A program made the translations under genes and the position numbers. This document shows positions 10,947-23,149 of a DNA stretch of 64,000 nt, in pieces. Numbering within the stretch: position 1 is the first letter of the stretch; every line of letters begins with the position of its first letter. The notes beneath the pieces are model-generated. The model worked only from the letters and a program-made list of their open reading frames with translations. It did no database searches and was not told where the DNA came from. This stretch comes from Takakia lepidozioides. Lineage: Eukaryota > Streptophyta > Takakiopsida > Takakiales > Takakiaceae. The DNA is taken from positions 59,334,001-59,398,000 of the forward strand of contig CM060733.1 of the NCBI GenBank assembly GCA_030704615.1, in the 5' to 3' direction.

Positions 10947-13163
10947 TCACCAGTAATCCCTACAAGAACAAATGCCATCTTGGAAGTGGTGAAAGCGTTT
11001 GGCATCCCGCACAACAACTACTCGCCCAACAATCCTTGATATAAACTTGGTGGCGGTGTGGCAGTCACCACATGCGCGAAGGTTCTTGATGATGCGGATA
11101 GGTGTCCCAGGGGGTGTGCTAATAAGCCCATATGCTATGGCTAGTTTCTCACTGTGGTAGCAAAGCAAAGTCTCCTTTTGCTCCATCTCCACATCATGCA
11201 ATACGAAGCGAGTGTCAGGCACATAACCAGCCTCCTTCATTTGCCTAGACAGTCTTGTCAGCTCAGCACTGATCTCCTCGATTTGCGGATGCTGTCTGTC
11301 ATCTGCAAAGAATGTGTGCACTTGATTGTCGACCTCAATGCAACAGCGACCTGGCACCTTTCTGGCAGACTTATCCTCCATCATTTTCCTCACCTTTGCA
11401 CTGTCATCCCATCTGCCAGCTGCAGCATACATGTTTGATAGTAGCACATAAGTTGCAGCATCCTGTGGATACAACTTAAGGAGGCCTTTTGCTGCACGTT
11501 CTGCCACCTCCATATTCCCGTGAATTTTGCAGGCACCAAGCAAGGGCCCCCACACCGAAGCATCTGCTTCAATTGGCATTCTGTTAATGAAGTCTTCTGC
11601 CTCCTCCAATTGCCCAGCCCGGCTGAGAAGGTCCACAACGCAGCTAAAATGCTCCATCGTAGGAGTGATGCCATAATCTTGTCTCATACAATCAAAGTAG
11701 TGTCTTCCTTCATCCACTAGGCCCACATAGCTACATGCAGAGAGAACAGTTATAAAGGTGACACTGTTCGGCTTCAAGCCCTCCAGTTGCATTTGCTCCA
11801 CCAGTTGCAAGGCCTCCCTACCACACCCATGCTGAGCATATCCTGCGCTCATTGCATTCCATGCGACCACATCTCGTTCAGCCATACTGTTGAACACTTC
11901 TTGTGCATCCTTTACGTTCCCACATTTGGCATACATGTCAATGATGGCAGTATCCAGAATGATATCTGGAGCAATTCCGGCTTTGAGGATGTCCACATGG
12001 ATCTCTTTGCCATTTTTCAGGGCTGCTAGGCTAGCACAAGCTTTGAGAACACCAACGAACGTGACCTGGTTAGGCATCACCCCTTCTTGTATCATTTCTT
12101 CATACATCTCCAACGCCTCCATACCACAACCATGCTGAGCATATCCTGCAATCATTGCACTCCATGAGACTACATTTCGTTGAGCCATTTTGTCGAACAC
12201 TCTACGCGCATCCTTCATATTCCCACATTTGGCATACATGTCCACAAGGGTACTCTGCAGAACAATATTTGGCTCAATTCCCGCTTTTCTGATGTCAGCA
12301 TGGACATCTTTGCCCTTTTCCAAGGCTGCCAAGCTCGCACATGCCTTGAGTACAGAAACAAAGGTGACCTGGTTAGGTGTCACTCCTTCCCTTAGCATTT
12401 GCTCATACATTTCCAAAGCCCCCATGTTGCCCCCATGCTGAGCATATCCTCCAATCATTGCACTCCATGAGACCACATTTCGTTCAGCCATTTTGTCGAA
12501 CACCTGACGAGCATCCTTTATGTTGCCACATTTGGCATACATGTCCACAAGGGTACTAGCCAGAATGATATTTGGCTCAATTCCTGCTTTCATGATGTCA
12601 GCATGAACCTTTCTCCCCTTTTCCGGAGCTGCCAGGCTTGCACATGCCTTGAGACTGCAAACAAAGGTGACCTGATTGGGCGTCACCGCTTCAAGGAGTA
12701 TTCGATCATACATCACCAAAGCCTCCCTATTACACCCTTGCTTGGCATAACCTGCCATCATTATATTCCACGTACAGATATCTCGTTCAGGCATTTTGTC
12801 AAACACTCGGCGCGCATCCACAATGCTCCCACACTTGGCATACATGTTGACTATGCTGTTGAGTAGAAAGGTGTTTGGCTTACATCCACTATGGACAATA
12901 TGGGCATGTACCTGCTTTCCCTCTACCAGGCCTTTCATCTTGATGCACTCCTGCAAGAGACAGACATAAGTATTGGAGTCTACCAAAATGCCTCCTCTGT
13001 TCAAAATGTACAGTGCCTCCTTCAGTTGTCCTCCCTGACACAGTGTCCTCACATTGGCAGATTCGCAACCAGAGCCTCTTATGCCGTCACCAAATCGCAC
13101 TTGGCCATGTGGCATGTCAATTGGCTTTCCTTTCACCCCAGGAGGATTGCAACAATCCTCCAT
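10947..13163 (-). CDS. PLS-class PPR protein with E and DYW domains (organelle C-to-U RNA-editing factor)
   Basis: A single exon of 738 residues from the first ATG at 13163. From about residue 35 there are tandem P, L and S repeats, with the recurring phrases LVDMYAKCGN, ARxVFDKMAxRNVVSWSAMI and MLREGVTPNQVTFVSVLKAC. Then come the E and E+ regions (ASVWGPLLGACKIHGN, YVLLSNMYAAAGRW) and a complete DYW deaminase domain. The latter has the catalytic zinc motif HSEKLA, the CGDCH zinc ligands and the terminal CRDYW before the stop at 10947-10949. Proteins of this class bind a specific organelle transcript and deaminate one C to U. No clear transit peptide is seen, so an upstream exon could supply one. 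The central repeats are nearly identical at DNA level, which points to recent internal duplication. Confidence 0.93.
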   Translation of the reverse strand: MEDCCNPPGVKGKPIDMPHGQVRFGDGIRGSGCESANVRTLCQGGQLKEALYILNRGGILVDSNTYVCLLQECIKMKGLVEGKQVHAHIVHSGCKPNTFLLNSIVNMYAKCGSIVDARRVFDKMPERDICTWNIMMAGYAKQGCNREALVMYDRILLEAVTPNQVTFVCSLKACASLAAPEKGRKVHADIMKAGIEPNIILASTLVDMYAKCGNIKDARQVFDKMAERNVVSWSAMIGGYAQHGGNMGALEMYEQMLREGVTPNQVTFVSVLKACASLAALEKGKDVHADIRKAGIEPNIVLQSTLVDMYAKCGNMKDARRVFDKMAQRNVVSWSAMIAGYAQHGCGMEALEMYEEMIQEGVMPNQVTFVGVLKACASLAALKNGKEIHVDILKAGIAPDIILDTAIIDMYAKCGNVKDAQEVFNSMAERDVVAWNAMSAGYAQHGCGREALQLVEQMQLEGLKPNSVTFITVLSACSYVGLVDEGRHYFDCMRQDYGITPTMEHFSCVVDLLSRAGQLEEAEDFINRMPIEADASVWGPLLGACKIHGNMEVAERAAKGLLKLYPQDAATYVLLSNMYAAAGRWDDSAKVRKMMEDKSARKVPGRCCIEVDNQVHTFFADDRQHPQIEEISAELTRLSRQMKEAGYVPDTRFVLHDVEMEQKETLLCYHSEKLAIAYGLISTPPGTPIRIIKNLRACGDCHTATKFISRIVGRVVVVRDAKRFHHFQDGICSCRDYW

Positions 13164-13735
13164 CCAAAGGAACTCTTCTTTGTGCTCCTTATGTCTGTAG
13201 TCTGGCAATCTTGGAATTTTCTGCGAAATCTATCAGGGTGCAGCTGAGCATCCGTAGCAGCTCTGAACATCAAGCTCATCAACCTCCCAAGCAGCTTGCA
13301 AATACCAGAGAAAAGCCTTGGATAACATACTTCTGTACTCTGCTTGGGAAGAACAACACACAATAACCCCAGTAGGGCCTGAGTTTGCACATGAAACAGA
13401 AATTATACCTACACTGAACATATAGGGGTACAATCATGTCAGAAAGCACTCTCTTCCACTTCCTACATGGAGGAAGCCGAACCTTCTCAATGCTGTTGTC
13501 CTGCCAGTGCTGTTCTATGCTCCAAGATTGACCTTCATGCCAGAACCGCCAAAACATCAACGTTTGGCAGCTTCCCATATCTTGGTCTTTACTGGGGAGT
13601 GCTACTGTGGCTTTCAACAACATTCCCCCAACTTACCTCTATTTGAAGCAATATAATGAAGGACATACAAACATGCCCGCATTGAAGATTAAAGGAGCTT
13701 GCCGATGACGAGGAACTCCTTCAGCTAATTGCTAA

Positions 13736-14359
13736 TCATTTCGATCTTCCTCCACACCTCTTGTTTAACAGATCTTGGCTTGGGTGACGAAGGTTCATTG
13801 TGCATCCAACTCTTTGTATCGAGTTCTGTAAGAAACCGAGCAAGACCAAACAAGAACGTCTCCTCCCCCTCTCTCGTCGCTCTCCCTTGGCTGTAACAGA
13901 CCTTTCTATGGTTCTGTCTTTGTCTTTCCCATGCAACGGATGGGAGCAAAACATAAATACAGGAGACGTTTCAAGAGGGGAACGGTGTCGATTATGGCCA
14001 CATTCCTCTGTCCCCACCCTGTGTGCTTCTTCGACCATATTGCACAGTTTCAGCTGGTACAGGTCAAGGACAATCGAGCTGGATCCTATAGCCGCACACA
14101 AGGCAGAGCACCAAAAAGCAAATTTCATGCCACTACCTTGCATCGGCACCCCTATAGACTCGGAAGATGCCCTGGCCAACACTCGCACGGGAAATTCTCT
14201 TTGACGCATAGCTAAGGGGGATGCCGAATTCAGCTCCACAGTCCGGCCCCATAATGTGCTATATGATGTCAGGCCTCTTGCATTACTGAAGGAAGGAGAC
14301 AAACCCTTGGGCATGGCATCTGTCTCCGCGCTCAAGAGAGCGCAGGAGCACGATGCCAT
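13736..14359 (-). CDS. Possible small plastid-targeted membrane protein, unrecognised
   Basis: An open frame of about 207 residues from the ATG at 14359, in a spacer otherwise poor in coding signal. I do not recognise it. The N-terminus starts MASCSC, is rich in Ser, Ala and Arg and poor in acidic residues, and reaches VRVLARASSES near residue 60, which resembles a transit-peptide cleavage site. Behind it is one hydrophobic stretch, FAFWCSALCAAIGSSSIVLD, a possible membrane helix. The basic region after the helix looks less protein-like, and a donor-like GTGGGG follows AAHR-type codons near 14000, so the true C-terminus may be reached by splicing. The opposite strand is also open over part of the region, so this could be chance. 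Confidence 0.35.
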   Translation of the reverse strand: MASCSCALLSAETDAMPKGLSPSFSNARGLTSYSTLWGRTVELNSASPLAMRQREFPVRVLARASSESIGVPMQGSGMKFAFWCSALCAAIGSSSIVLDLYQLKLCNMVEEAHRVGTEECGHNRHRSPLETSPVFMFCSHPLHGKDKDRTIERSVTAKGERRERGRRRSCLVLLGFLQNSIQRVGCTMNLRHPSQDLLNKRCGGRSK

Positions 14360-14416
14360 CCCTTCCCTTCTCTTCACTGCTCCATTGCAACTGTCTCCCT
14401 CCTCTCTTGCTCGCAA

Positions 14417-15287
14417 AAGGGTCCATCACAAGGATGCTTATGGGTATTCACACAAGCAGATGAAAGCCCACTGGAACCAACCATCATGTTGGTTGGCACG
14501 CCATTCAAAACATATGGAGCACGTGAGGGGTGAAGGGAGCCTTGTTTGGCTACAATTCAAACACTATGCTCTGCCAAGCATGAGAGCCCATTTATTTTGC
14601 AAGAAAATGAGCTCCACTCTACAACGATCAGTACGCACTAAACAATTGAACATATGCTTCGCGAAACAGCTGCAGCGAGCAATGAGCATGCACGAATCCA
14701 AGGCTTCATGATATATCTGTGCGTGACCCATTGCCCTCCAACTCTATCCCTGGAAAAACGGGATTGGCGTCACTTTCTCCCACTCCTCAAAATGTGATGA
14801 TGTGGAAGAATGTCGCTCCTTGAGGTCTTTCTTTTCCGTTCTTCTCGAGTCTTCTGCTTTTGCTCCTGAAGGGACGACAGGTATCTAAGCTTTTTGACTA
14901 ACAATCCCGCACATTGCAGCTATGGTGCATCACTCAAAAGCCTTTCCGGCTGAAGGCTAGTTCCGAATGTCCCAAACCATAGGACGAGAGAAAGTAGACT
15001 GTCTTTACGTGCCTGACAATCAAAGACTCCCCCTACCATGCTTTCTGTGCAATGCTTTGTTGGAAAGGTGAGTGGATGCAGACCAGAAACCCAAAGCACA
15101 CATGTTGCGTGACACAGAGGCAATAGGTGATATATCGATGGAAATTTTGCGATAGTCAGATACACCCATCTTCATGACTTTAGCAGGATTTCTCAACTCG
15201 TGCGCACTCTATTATTACAGTGAGAGGAAAAAATGGCTGTATAGGAACCTAGCAGAGCAAAATGCTCATTACAACGGGTATTATCTC
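14417..15287. other. Intergenic sequence
   Basis: I see no convincing gene or repeat between the possible plastid protein and the 3' end of the membrane-protein gene. Confidence 0.4.
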
Positions 15288-17672
15288 CTACGTATCATCC
15301 CTTTGGTATTTGCAATCTTGATAGATGCTCGATTCTGCAGGTGATCTACAAACATCATCACGAACTGCAGCAACAATGCTGCGGCTTCTCTTGGCGTCAG
15401 AGATTTGTGACCCTGTATTAACATAACCTTGGACAACAGCAAACCTTTGCCCCCTTTTCCTCCAGAAGACATGAGGCTGCTTTGATCCAGGCAGCGAGTG
15501 AATAAGAGAATCCCGGTTTTGAACCACCTTCAAGTGATCCAGTATTCGCTTCCCTAACACCGAGCTTTTGTGTACCAAATAGTTCAGAACAGCTTTATCA
15601 TGAAATGTGCGCCTGCTCTTTCTCTCTAGAGCTACTCTGACTATCTCAGTGGCCATTTTGTTTGCAAGACCACAAACATATTGAATTCCCCCCATGATCA
15701 CTCCACTGCTTACCACCACCCTCTCCCTCTCCTCCTTCTCTAGGGAGTTCCACATACGCAATCCATAAACGCTTTGTATCAACCCCTTTGGTTGCCTCCC
15801 TAACTTGGCCACATCATTTACATCTTTTTTCTGTGTACTTGATCCCAAAGGGCTCCCCTTCACAAGAAGAACCTCCTTCAGCTCTGGCCTTTGCAATTCA
15901 TCCTCCTCCTCTGAGTCCTCCCAGTCCTCCTGTTCCAAGGTGGTCCCCGCCTCACTTTCATCCGTCCTACTTGTAGAACTAAGCGTTCTCCGTCCCCTAG
16001 ATGCCATCCGCAGTCCTCCCCCTCCACCATTGGCTTCCAATGTGACCACCCCAGCTGCATAAGCACCTGTGACAACCTTGCCCTCTTTCTCTACAAAACC
16101 GGGCACTTTACCATCCCTTGAAATCTCCTTTCTTTTGTCCATCTCCCCTGCCTCTACCACTCTCAATTCCTCCCCTTCCGCATCAACCCAGGAACGATCT
16201 TCAGCTGAGAGGTAGAGAGACTGCCTCCTGCGAATTGCAGCTAGCACATCATCTACAATGAGAACTCCCTTCACTTGAGTCAAGAGCACATTCCGATACT
16301 TCTGATGCACCATGCCCAGCAGCATATCATAACAAACCCACCGCCGGAGCTGAGCAGGGGTGACGCCAAAAAACCCCCCCAGGGCATCATGGGGGTCAAG
16401 CTCCTGCATGTCAAACCCTACTACGCTCCCCCATGCTGCCCAATTGGGGATTTTGGGGAAGGAGCTTCTCTTCCCCCATAGCACCTCTCCGCGAAGCCTC
16501 TTGTCATCAGCAGCTCTCTTGAACACCATTGCATTGAACGGAGTCACTGATGCATTGGAGACAAAGGGCCGATCTGAAGCCAAGACATAGAAATTGGTCA
16601 ATGTGCAAGATGCGGTTTGAATAATGATAAGGGCTGTAATATCTACATGCGCAGCACTCACAGTGTGCCCAGAATGCATGCACTTAATTTTGATAATTCC
16701 AACAATCAAGCTCGCAGTCTCTAACAACATGATGCAATGGGGTCAAAACTTTACCAAGCAACAATCAGCTGGTATCACCAGATCATTTATCACAAGTTTG
16801 TTCAGGTGCTTGCTATTGGTTTGAGCGATGGAAACTTTACTCCTACATTCGGACCATAGGATAGTTTGTCAATAGTGCACTTGATTATGTGGGAATAGCT
16901 TTGTCAACTGTAAGTATTTGAACAGCACCAGAATTGCCTTGTAAACAAGAACTAGTGGCCCAATGCTTTGCTTTCTCACCTGGGTTCCTCCTGTTGGGAT
17001 CAAACAATGCCACCATCTTCTGGAAGCTCCTCTCTTCCTCTTGAATAACATCCACCATTGCGTTTGGCACTGGATTCGACGGAAAGAGGACAACGAGATC
17101 CGCCCTTGCTGTAGCCCCGCTTCGATGCAAAGTTCTTAAAAATAGACCCAATTCATCACTGCGTGTATCCTCTGTAAGATGTGCCACAATAATCTCTCTC
17201 ATTGGTCGAGTACCTCTTCTGAACAAAGTCCCCATTCCTTGAAGCGCCGCCGGTCCACCTCTGACAACGTTCTCTCTGTCTCTTGATGGAGGGGTGAAGA
17301 GAGGACTGTCGCTTTGGAGCACACGCCATCTTCGTTGCGAGCTGCCCACAACCCCCCATTTTAGCATCTATGAAGGCCTCTTGGCACCAATTGATGCACC
17401 CAATATGCAACCAAAACTCTGCAGTAAATTCATCAATGGGAGAAAAGGGACTCGAATAGTTACCTGTTAAAGTCCAGCCCTGACGCTTCCAGCGATGGCC
17501 GTGGTTGGCGCTCTGATGAGAGCTCCTCAGTATCTACAACAGCGGACAATAGAAGAAGAGAGAAAAGGAGGAGCGTGACACAAAGTAGAATCGTGCCAGT
17601 ATACTTTAATCTGGGAGCTTTATGTTGGCCTCTCTCTACTCCAACCTCCCCACACCAACACGGACAAATCAT
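15288..17672 (-). CDS. Conserved plant single-pass membrane protein of unknown function (DUF7780-like)
   Basis: Three exons fit in phase: 17672-17464, 17341-16980 and 16633-15288, giving 638 residues. Exon 1 starts MICPCWCGEV and carries one strong membrane helix (TGTILLCVTLLLFSLLLLSA, about residues 26-45) with a short cytosolic side, so a type II Golgi/ER topology is likely. Exon 2 holds MREIIVAHLTEDT and RADLVVLFPSNPVPNA. Exon 3 holds FYVLASDRPF, LRRWVCYDMLLGMV and VIMGGIQYVCGLANKMATEI, and ends near AESSIYQDCKYQ. From memory this set matches an uncharacterised plant family that looks glycosyltransferase-like; no catalytic role is established. A low-complexity acidic insert (EDWEDSEEEDE) splits the conserved region. 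The junction of exons 1 and 2 is the least certain; it uses the acceptor at 17343-17342. Confidence 0.8.
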
Positions 17673-20600
17673 GCTCACCGACCATACACGCACTCCAAAC
17701 CCCTCTTCCCTCTCTCTGAAGAGGACTACAGGAGATTTACAATCCTACAAACTCCGGTGTTATGTAGAGGACGGTGCCGAGCCATGGTTCTGCAGAAAAT
17801 GCTTGTACAGACCCGCCCTCCTCCTCCCTTACTCCCTTCGCAATAGATAAGTGTACCTACAAGAAGCTATAACAAAAACATATCCCTACCCACCACCTAC
17901 CCGGAACCTGGCCATCTCAATCCAACTGCAAAAAAACTAGGAGAAGCATATGACCAAGCCTTTCACCCCATAGAAAACACAAAAATCCCGACCTCCTTCC
18001 CCACCCAGACACTCGCCCCACCATACTACAACCTGTACTAGAGACAGGAAAAAAAAAAACACAATTGCAGTACAGCAGTACAGCAACGTCCAAATGAGCG
18101 AGACAAAAGCTGGTCACGCATCCAGACACATGTCTGGACTTATAAGTTGCGCAGTGAGGACAAGTGGGTGAGCGCAGCGAGAGGCCTCGTGCTGTGCAAC
18201 CACAAACTCCAACAAGTCCTCGGGAGGAGAGACGGCCATCGCCCGCGTCTTGGAGCTCTCACTAGTCACCACTCGGGCTACTCTCCCCGACCTACTAACT
18301 ACTTGTATCTTTTCTCTATTTTATTTTCCTGAAACTGTTTTGTTCTTTTTTGAATTGCCGATAATCACGCACCAGTTTTGATGTAAGCACATCCACAGAA
18401 GTAGACTAACATTCATCCGCAGCTTTCACTGGTGTTATCCCATCATCCATGTCCCACGATTATTTTTCTAAACGGACGATTTATTTTATTTTATTTTATC
18501 CCTTGTTTTTTCTTTTTTTTTCGCTTCTATTTTGTAGCCTCCCTGGCCGCACTTCCAGGGAATATGTCCCCTGTTTTTAAAATCGTAAATAAATAAATAA
18601 AAGTGGGGCGGGGTCTGGTGTCCCATGTTGTCTCACCACTTTTTGCCTTGTGGGTCCCTTCTCTAGTGGGACTCCGGGTTGGCTTGCTATGCTTCTTTTT
18701 TATGTCTCGGAGTTTTGCTGGCCTTGAATTTCCTTTCCATTCTTTCTCCACGATACGTAATGGTTCGTCTCGGAGTGGTTTCCGGGGCATTTCCCTTCCG
18801 TAAGCCTTCACGGAATTGTAGTGGTTGATGAGCCATTTCCACCGTTTGCGAGAGCAATGGCTGTCAGTTAGCCCGGTTCACGACGTTCGAAAACGCTGGA
18901 CGGGCCTACCTTCACCGGCATAAAAAACCAACGTGTCCCTTCATGGCCCCCCAAAAAATCCTCACCTTACAAATTTCGTGCCCTAGGGTCTGGCCTAAGG
19001 TGCCTCCTCCCCTAAGGATGAAACTTCCCATTTGAGACTATAACGATTTTAACAAAAGGAATTTCTAGGCGGATTTTTACGCCTTTTGCTGGCCTTGTTG
19101 GTTGGTGTGCATGTGCTTTCTTTTCTTGGTTTCCCTTCTGCAAGCCCCCTTCACGTTTATTTTTTCATTCTTTTCTAATGCATTTCTGGTTCCCATATCT
19201 GTTTTCCGGGCCATTTTCCGTAATCTTGTATTCCTCAACAAAACGTATTTATGCATCTCTTTTATGTAATGTCAGCAATCAATCCATCTCATCTTTCCCT
19301 TGCTGCTAAGTTCAATATGAGTCCGCTTCGGTCCCTTTCTCCATTCTTCATAAAATAATAAAATACAAAGAAACCATTGCTGAACATGGCTCATCAGGGA
19401 CAATTAAATTGTGGGTGAACATGTTGTGGAGGGTGGGCATGAGGGTGACAGTAGTAAGTGTTGACATGGAGGATCTGTTCATGCAGCATGCGGGTGGGTG
19501 AGGGACGTGGCGAGGCGTCCGAGGACGTGATGATGAGGACACGACCAGGCCTTGTGCTGTGGACCATGAGTCCAAAACACAGGGACCACACTCACTCGAC
19601 TTTCCACCCTACTAACTATTGCGTCTTATGCTGCAAAATCGATGTTTTTAGGCCTGTCCACGGTCATCGGAAGAACATACGGTGGATGACAAACATGCTC
19701 GTAACGTCGTACGCAGAATAACCCAGGATTCTCAGAATTGGGAAGCGTAGGAAGGGCAGGGTTAGGACCTGGTCGACCATTGGCTTTTCTCCGAGCTGAT
19801 CCATTTGTGCTTTTAGGCGGGTTCGATCCGGTCCTGTCTGTTTTCTGGGGCCTTTCGCTTTTCCGTTTCGGTTCCGTCGCCATGGTCCTTTACACGGACA
19901 GATGGATAGACAAGAGAGCGCCATGTGTACTCCCATGTGGAGAAATTTGGATGAATATTTTTTTTTAATCCATGAATTTACTGAAGGGAGGGAAAATTAT
20001 GTTTTAAATTTTAGAAAAAAAAACTTCACGGGAAATCTTAGCCTTCAAATGGCCGCCTATGGGTTTTAAGTTTTTTCCCCTGAATAATCCTTAATAAAGC
20101 TTCCTCCCCTTAGCCCTATTCCCCAAAAATTTAAGAAATACTTATTTATTCTAATAGGGGCCTCTCTCTGTCTCGCTGAGTCAGCAGAAGGAGAACTCGA
20201 GTTCCTTGGACAGAGAAGGAGTCGCGTGATTGGCACACTGTAGTCCTGTACCTGTCAGGTCTCTCGCTCAACTTCACGTGCTCTACACTCAATGATCATC
20301 TGAGACCAGACTGAGTCTCAGAGTCCAGACTTATTATACAAGACTGGCATCTTGTCTCATCAATGCTCTACAGACTGCAATTTAGGTAGGTATCTAAGAG
20401 ACTAGCTAGCACTCTCAATGACAGCTGCGCCTTCCCCTATGTAGCCGAAGTGAGGTTGATGAATGGACGTGTCGATCCAAAACAAGAGCGAAGCAAATTA
20501 GGTACTCTACAAGCAGCTTCCGAGGCTCCAAGCAGCCTCACTAAACTATATTTTTGGACGTCAACTTTGGACACGGAAATTGAGATGGATCCACTGCAGT

Positions 20601-21600
20601 TGACGGTAAGTAGAAATAGAAACTTCACAAAGTCGTTCAAGCCTGAAATCTGAGAGGCAAGTACGTACGCAGTACGCACCAAAGCAACGGTCCGTTTCGT
20701 TGCACGAGGTCTCACTCGCTCGGACTCCTGAGGTTCCTTACCAACAGGCCCTGCCATATAAAGATAAAGCATAATAGTATTACATTTTTTCTTAGTGTAA
20801 ATCTGGCATAGATTTTGTGGAGTAGGTAAGATTGTCAATAAAGGGATGTTTGTAATTATTTTTGTGTTGAATTTTTCACAAGGAGAAAAAATATTCTGTT
20901 ATAAGAGTTGGAGGAAAGAGGATCTTTGGTCAAAGCATGGTAAAGTCGCTCCAAAAGGAAGGTCAAGTCATGGAAACTGTGCTTTGGCTCACCTAAAACA
21001 ACATAGATTTGCTTACATTCACTAAGATTGTGACGATTGAGTGTGGATCCAACAACATTTCACTTGCTGAATGCAGTGATGCAAGATCCAAACACATCCA
21101 ACAAGGTTACTGTGTCCCGGTAATTCCTTAGATCTTCAAAGTCATCCTCGGTCAAGGTGATCACTGGACATGGAAGGAATGAGTCATAGGGATAGTGCTT
21201 TGGAGCTCGACTACACATAATGGGAACTGGCAAGACGTTTAGAATCATCATTGAAAACTGCCAATCTAGATGTGGGTAATGAGTAATGAGGCTTCCACCT
21301 AAATTTAAGGGGCCATTCCAACAAGGAATCTATTTTCTAAACTTCAAAGAAAGTCATAGGTTAGTCCAAGTTATTTGTGTCACAGCGGGGCAAGATACAA
21401 AGAACATGAATGTTTTTGGCAAAATGAAGCTTTGAGCATGTTCAAATTTCAGATTTTGAGTCCTTTTTTGTCCAGTAACAGAAAACTGTTATTTGACAAA
21501 AGTGTGCCGACCCTTTGTCTTCGGGGCAGAGAGTTGCGCCCTCTCACAGAACTGTACGTGTTAGTGTTATATTCGCAGAGCACTGACCGGCCCGTTGCGC
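17673..21600. other. Gene-poor spacer
   Basis: No convincing gene. The stretch has T-rich and AT-rich parts (18300-18600, 19960-20130). Two weak exon-like pieces can be seen: 20450-20604 on the plus strand, followed by a good donor GTAAGT, and 21060-21251 on the minus strand, with an ordinary amino-acid mix. Neither connects to other exons, so both may be remnants. Confidence 0.4.
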
Positions 21601-21819
21601 GACTATGACCCCTGCGTCATATGGAGGTAGACTTATAATCAATAAAAATAAGATAAGTGGATTATATTGGTATTTTTTAATCATGAAGTTGATTTTTTAT
21701 TTATTTTTGATAGATCAATATTGCCCCTCATTTTATAATAATAGCGAGTTGAATGCAAGAGCACGCGCCCGGACGAGGGGCGCCCCAGCCCCCCCCAACC
21801 TTGTGCACGGTCTCTTACG

Positions 21820-22169
21820 CCCGCCTGTGCCACGGTGGCTGGACCGCCCTGGGTCCGTCGAACGGCCGGTCCGCTGTGGCAAGTCTGCCGGGGAGGTCTG
21901 CTCTGCCAGTCCGCTCTACCATGCGCCAGCGGACTGCCATCCAGAGAGGTTGAGTTTTCCATGAGCAGTGAGCAGGTTTTGCCGAATAGTGCCGACTAAG
22001 GGATATTCATGGAATATATCAAATATTCAAAGAATATTTCTGAACCAGTGCAGAGCCTATGTGGAGGAATATTCTGTCGAGGAATTATATGCCGACCAGT
22101 TCAGACCACTTTCGAACCTATGGCACTGTTCCGCGCCGAACAGTGCCGGCACCTACGTTTTCTAAGAAA

Positions 22170-22207
<38 letters not shown>

Positions 22208-22520
22208 GTTTTCTTTTAGTGTATGAAATGGTGTTCGGTGCCTAACCTTCAATATTTGAGGGGTTATATGCAATATAAATTTAGTACAAATCTCATTTGG
22301 AATCCAAAATGGAAATATTTTTAAAACCAACCTATCCCAAACCTGGAAGTGGTTCGGCAACAAACAGGTCCTCCGGGCGGTTCGGTGACATTTGGCAAAA
22401 TCTGCTCACTCTCACTGCTCACACTCTGGATTTCAGTATTCAGAGCCTCAGCCCCCCATTGAGTCCGCTGCCGGCGCCAGATCGGGGCCGTCCGTTCGAG
22501 AGCGGAGAGGGGTCCCATAC
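21820..22520. mobile_element. Possible non-autonomous inverted-repeat element
   Basis: Two GC-rich blocks, about 21900-21995 and 22390-22470, are imperfect reverse complements. Matching words in the left arm are GCGGACTG, CCAGAGAG and GTGAGCAGGTTTTGCC; the right arm holds the complements of CCAGAGTG and GTGAGCAGATTTTGCC. An AT-rich middle with 33 T (22172-22204) lies between them. This looks like a terminal- or subterminal-inverted-repeat transposon without a gene. Exact ends and target duplication were not found. Confidence 0.35.
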
Positions 22521-23149
22521 GTGAGGAGATAGCTAGGCCGCTTGGCCTTGTCAAGTACGGGCTATGGTTTGGAATACTAAGTTCCTAACATAGCCTACAT
22601 CTATACCTCATCACCCAAGCACTCCTATTTTGCCGCAGTTTGGTGTTGACTTCATCACCTCCAACCTCACCACAGGAGAACAATGATGGTCTGGCTGGTC
22701 ATCACCCCAGCCTCACCATCGACAGCATGCTCTAGGACTGCCGTGATCAAATCCGGACCAATCACCTATAAAAACAAGCGCCACACAAAACTAGCATGGC
22801 GCGCACTCAAGCATGCAGATATGGAGAGGATCAAACACAAGACATCAGAACGACAACTCCCCACACCAAAAAACAACTCCACGGTGTTTGCTCCTGCAAG
22901 GACACCCCAGCCCAAACCTGGACTGACTCTTGCCTCCACCACTACTGAAAGGTCTTGGCCTAATGAGAGGGTGGAACTACGAGGAAGAGAAGCTAAAGCA
23001 ATGCCTAACCCCAGCATGCCCTCATCCCAACATTCTTCATCTCCTCCTCTTCCTTCACTTGCGATTGACCATGGGAATATCATGAATACTCCCAAACCGC
23101 CTTCCACAGAGCTTCAAAATTCGTCCTTCAAGACCACATGCCAGTCCTT

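Noticed and set aside
14256-14711. Plus-strand 151-codon frame
   Set aside because: No recognisable content; the opposite strand has a more protein-like start. Neither is certain.
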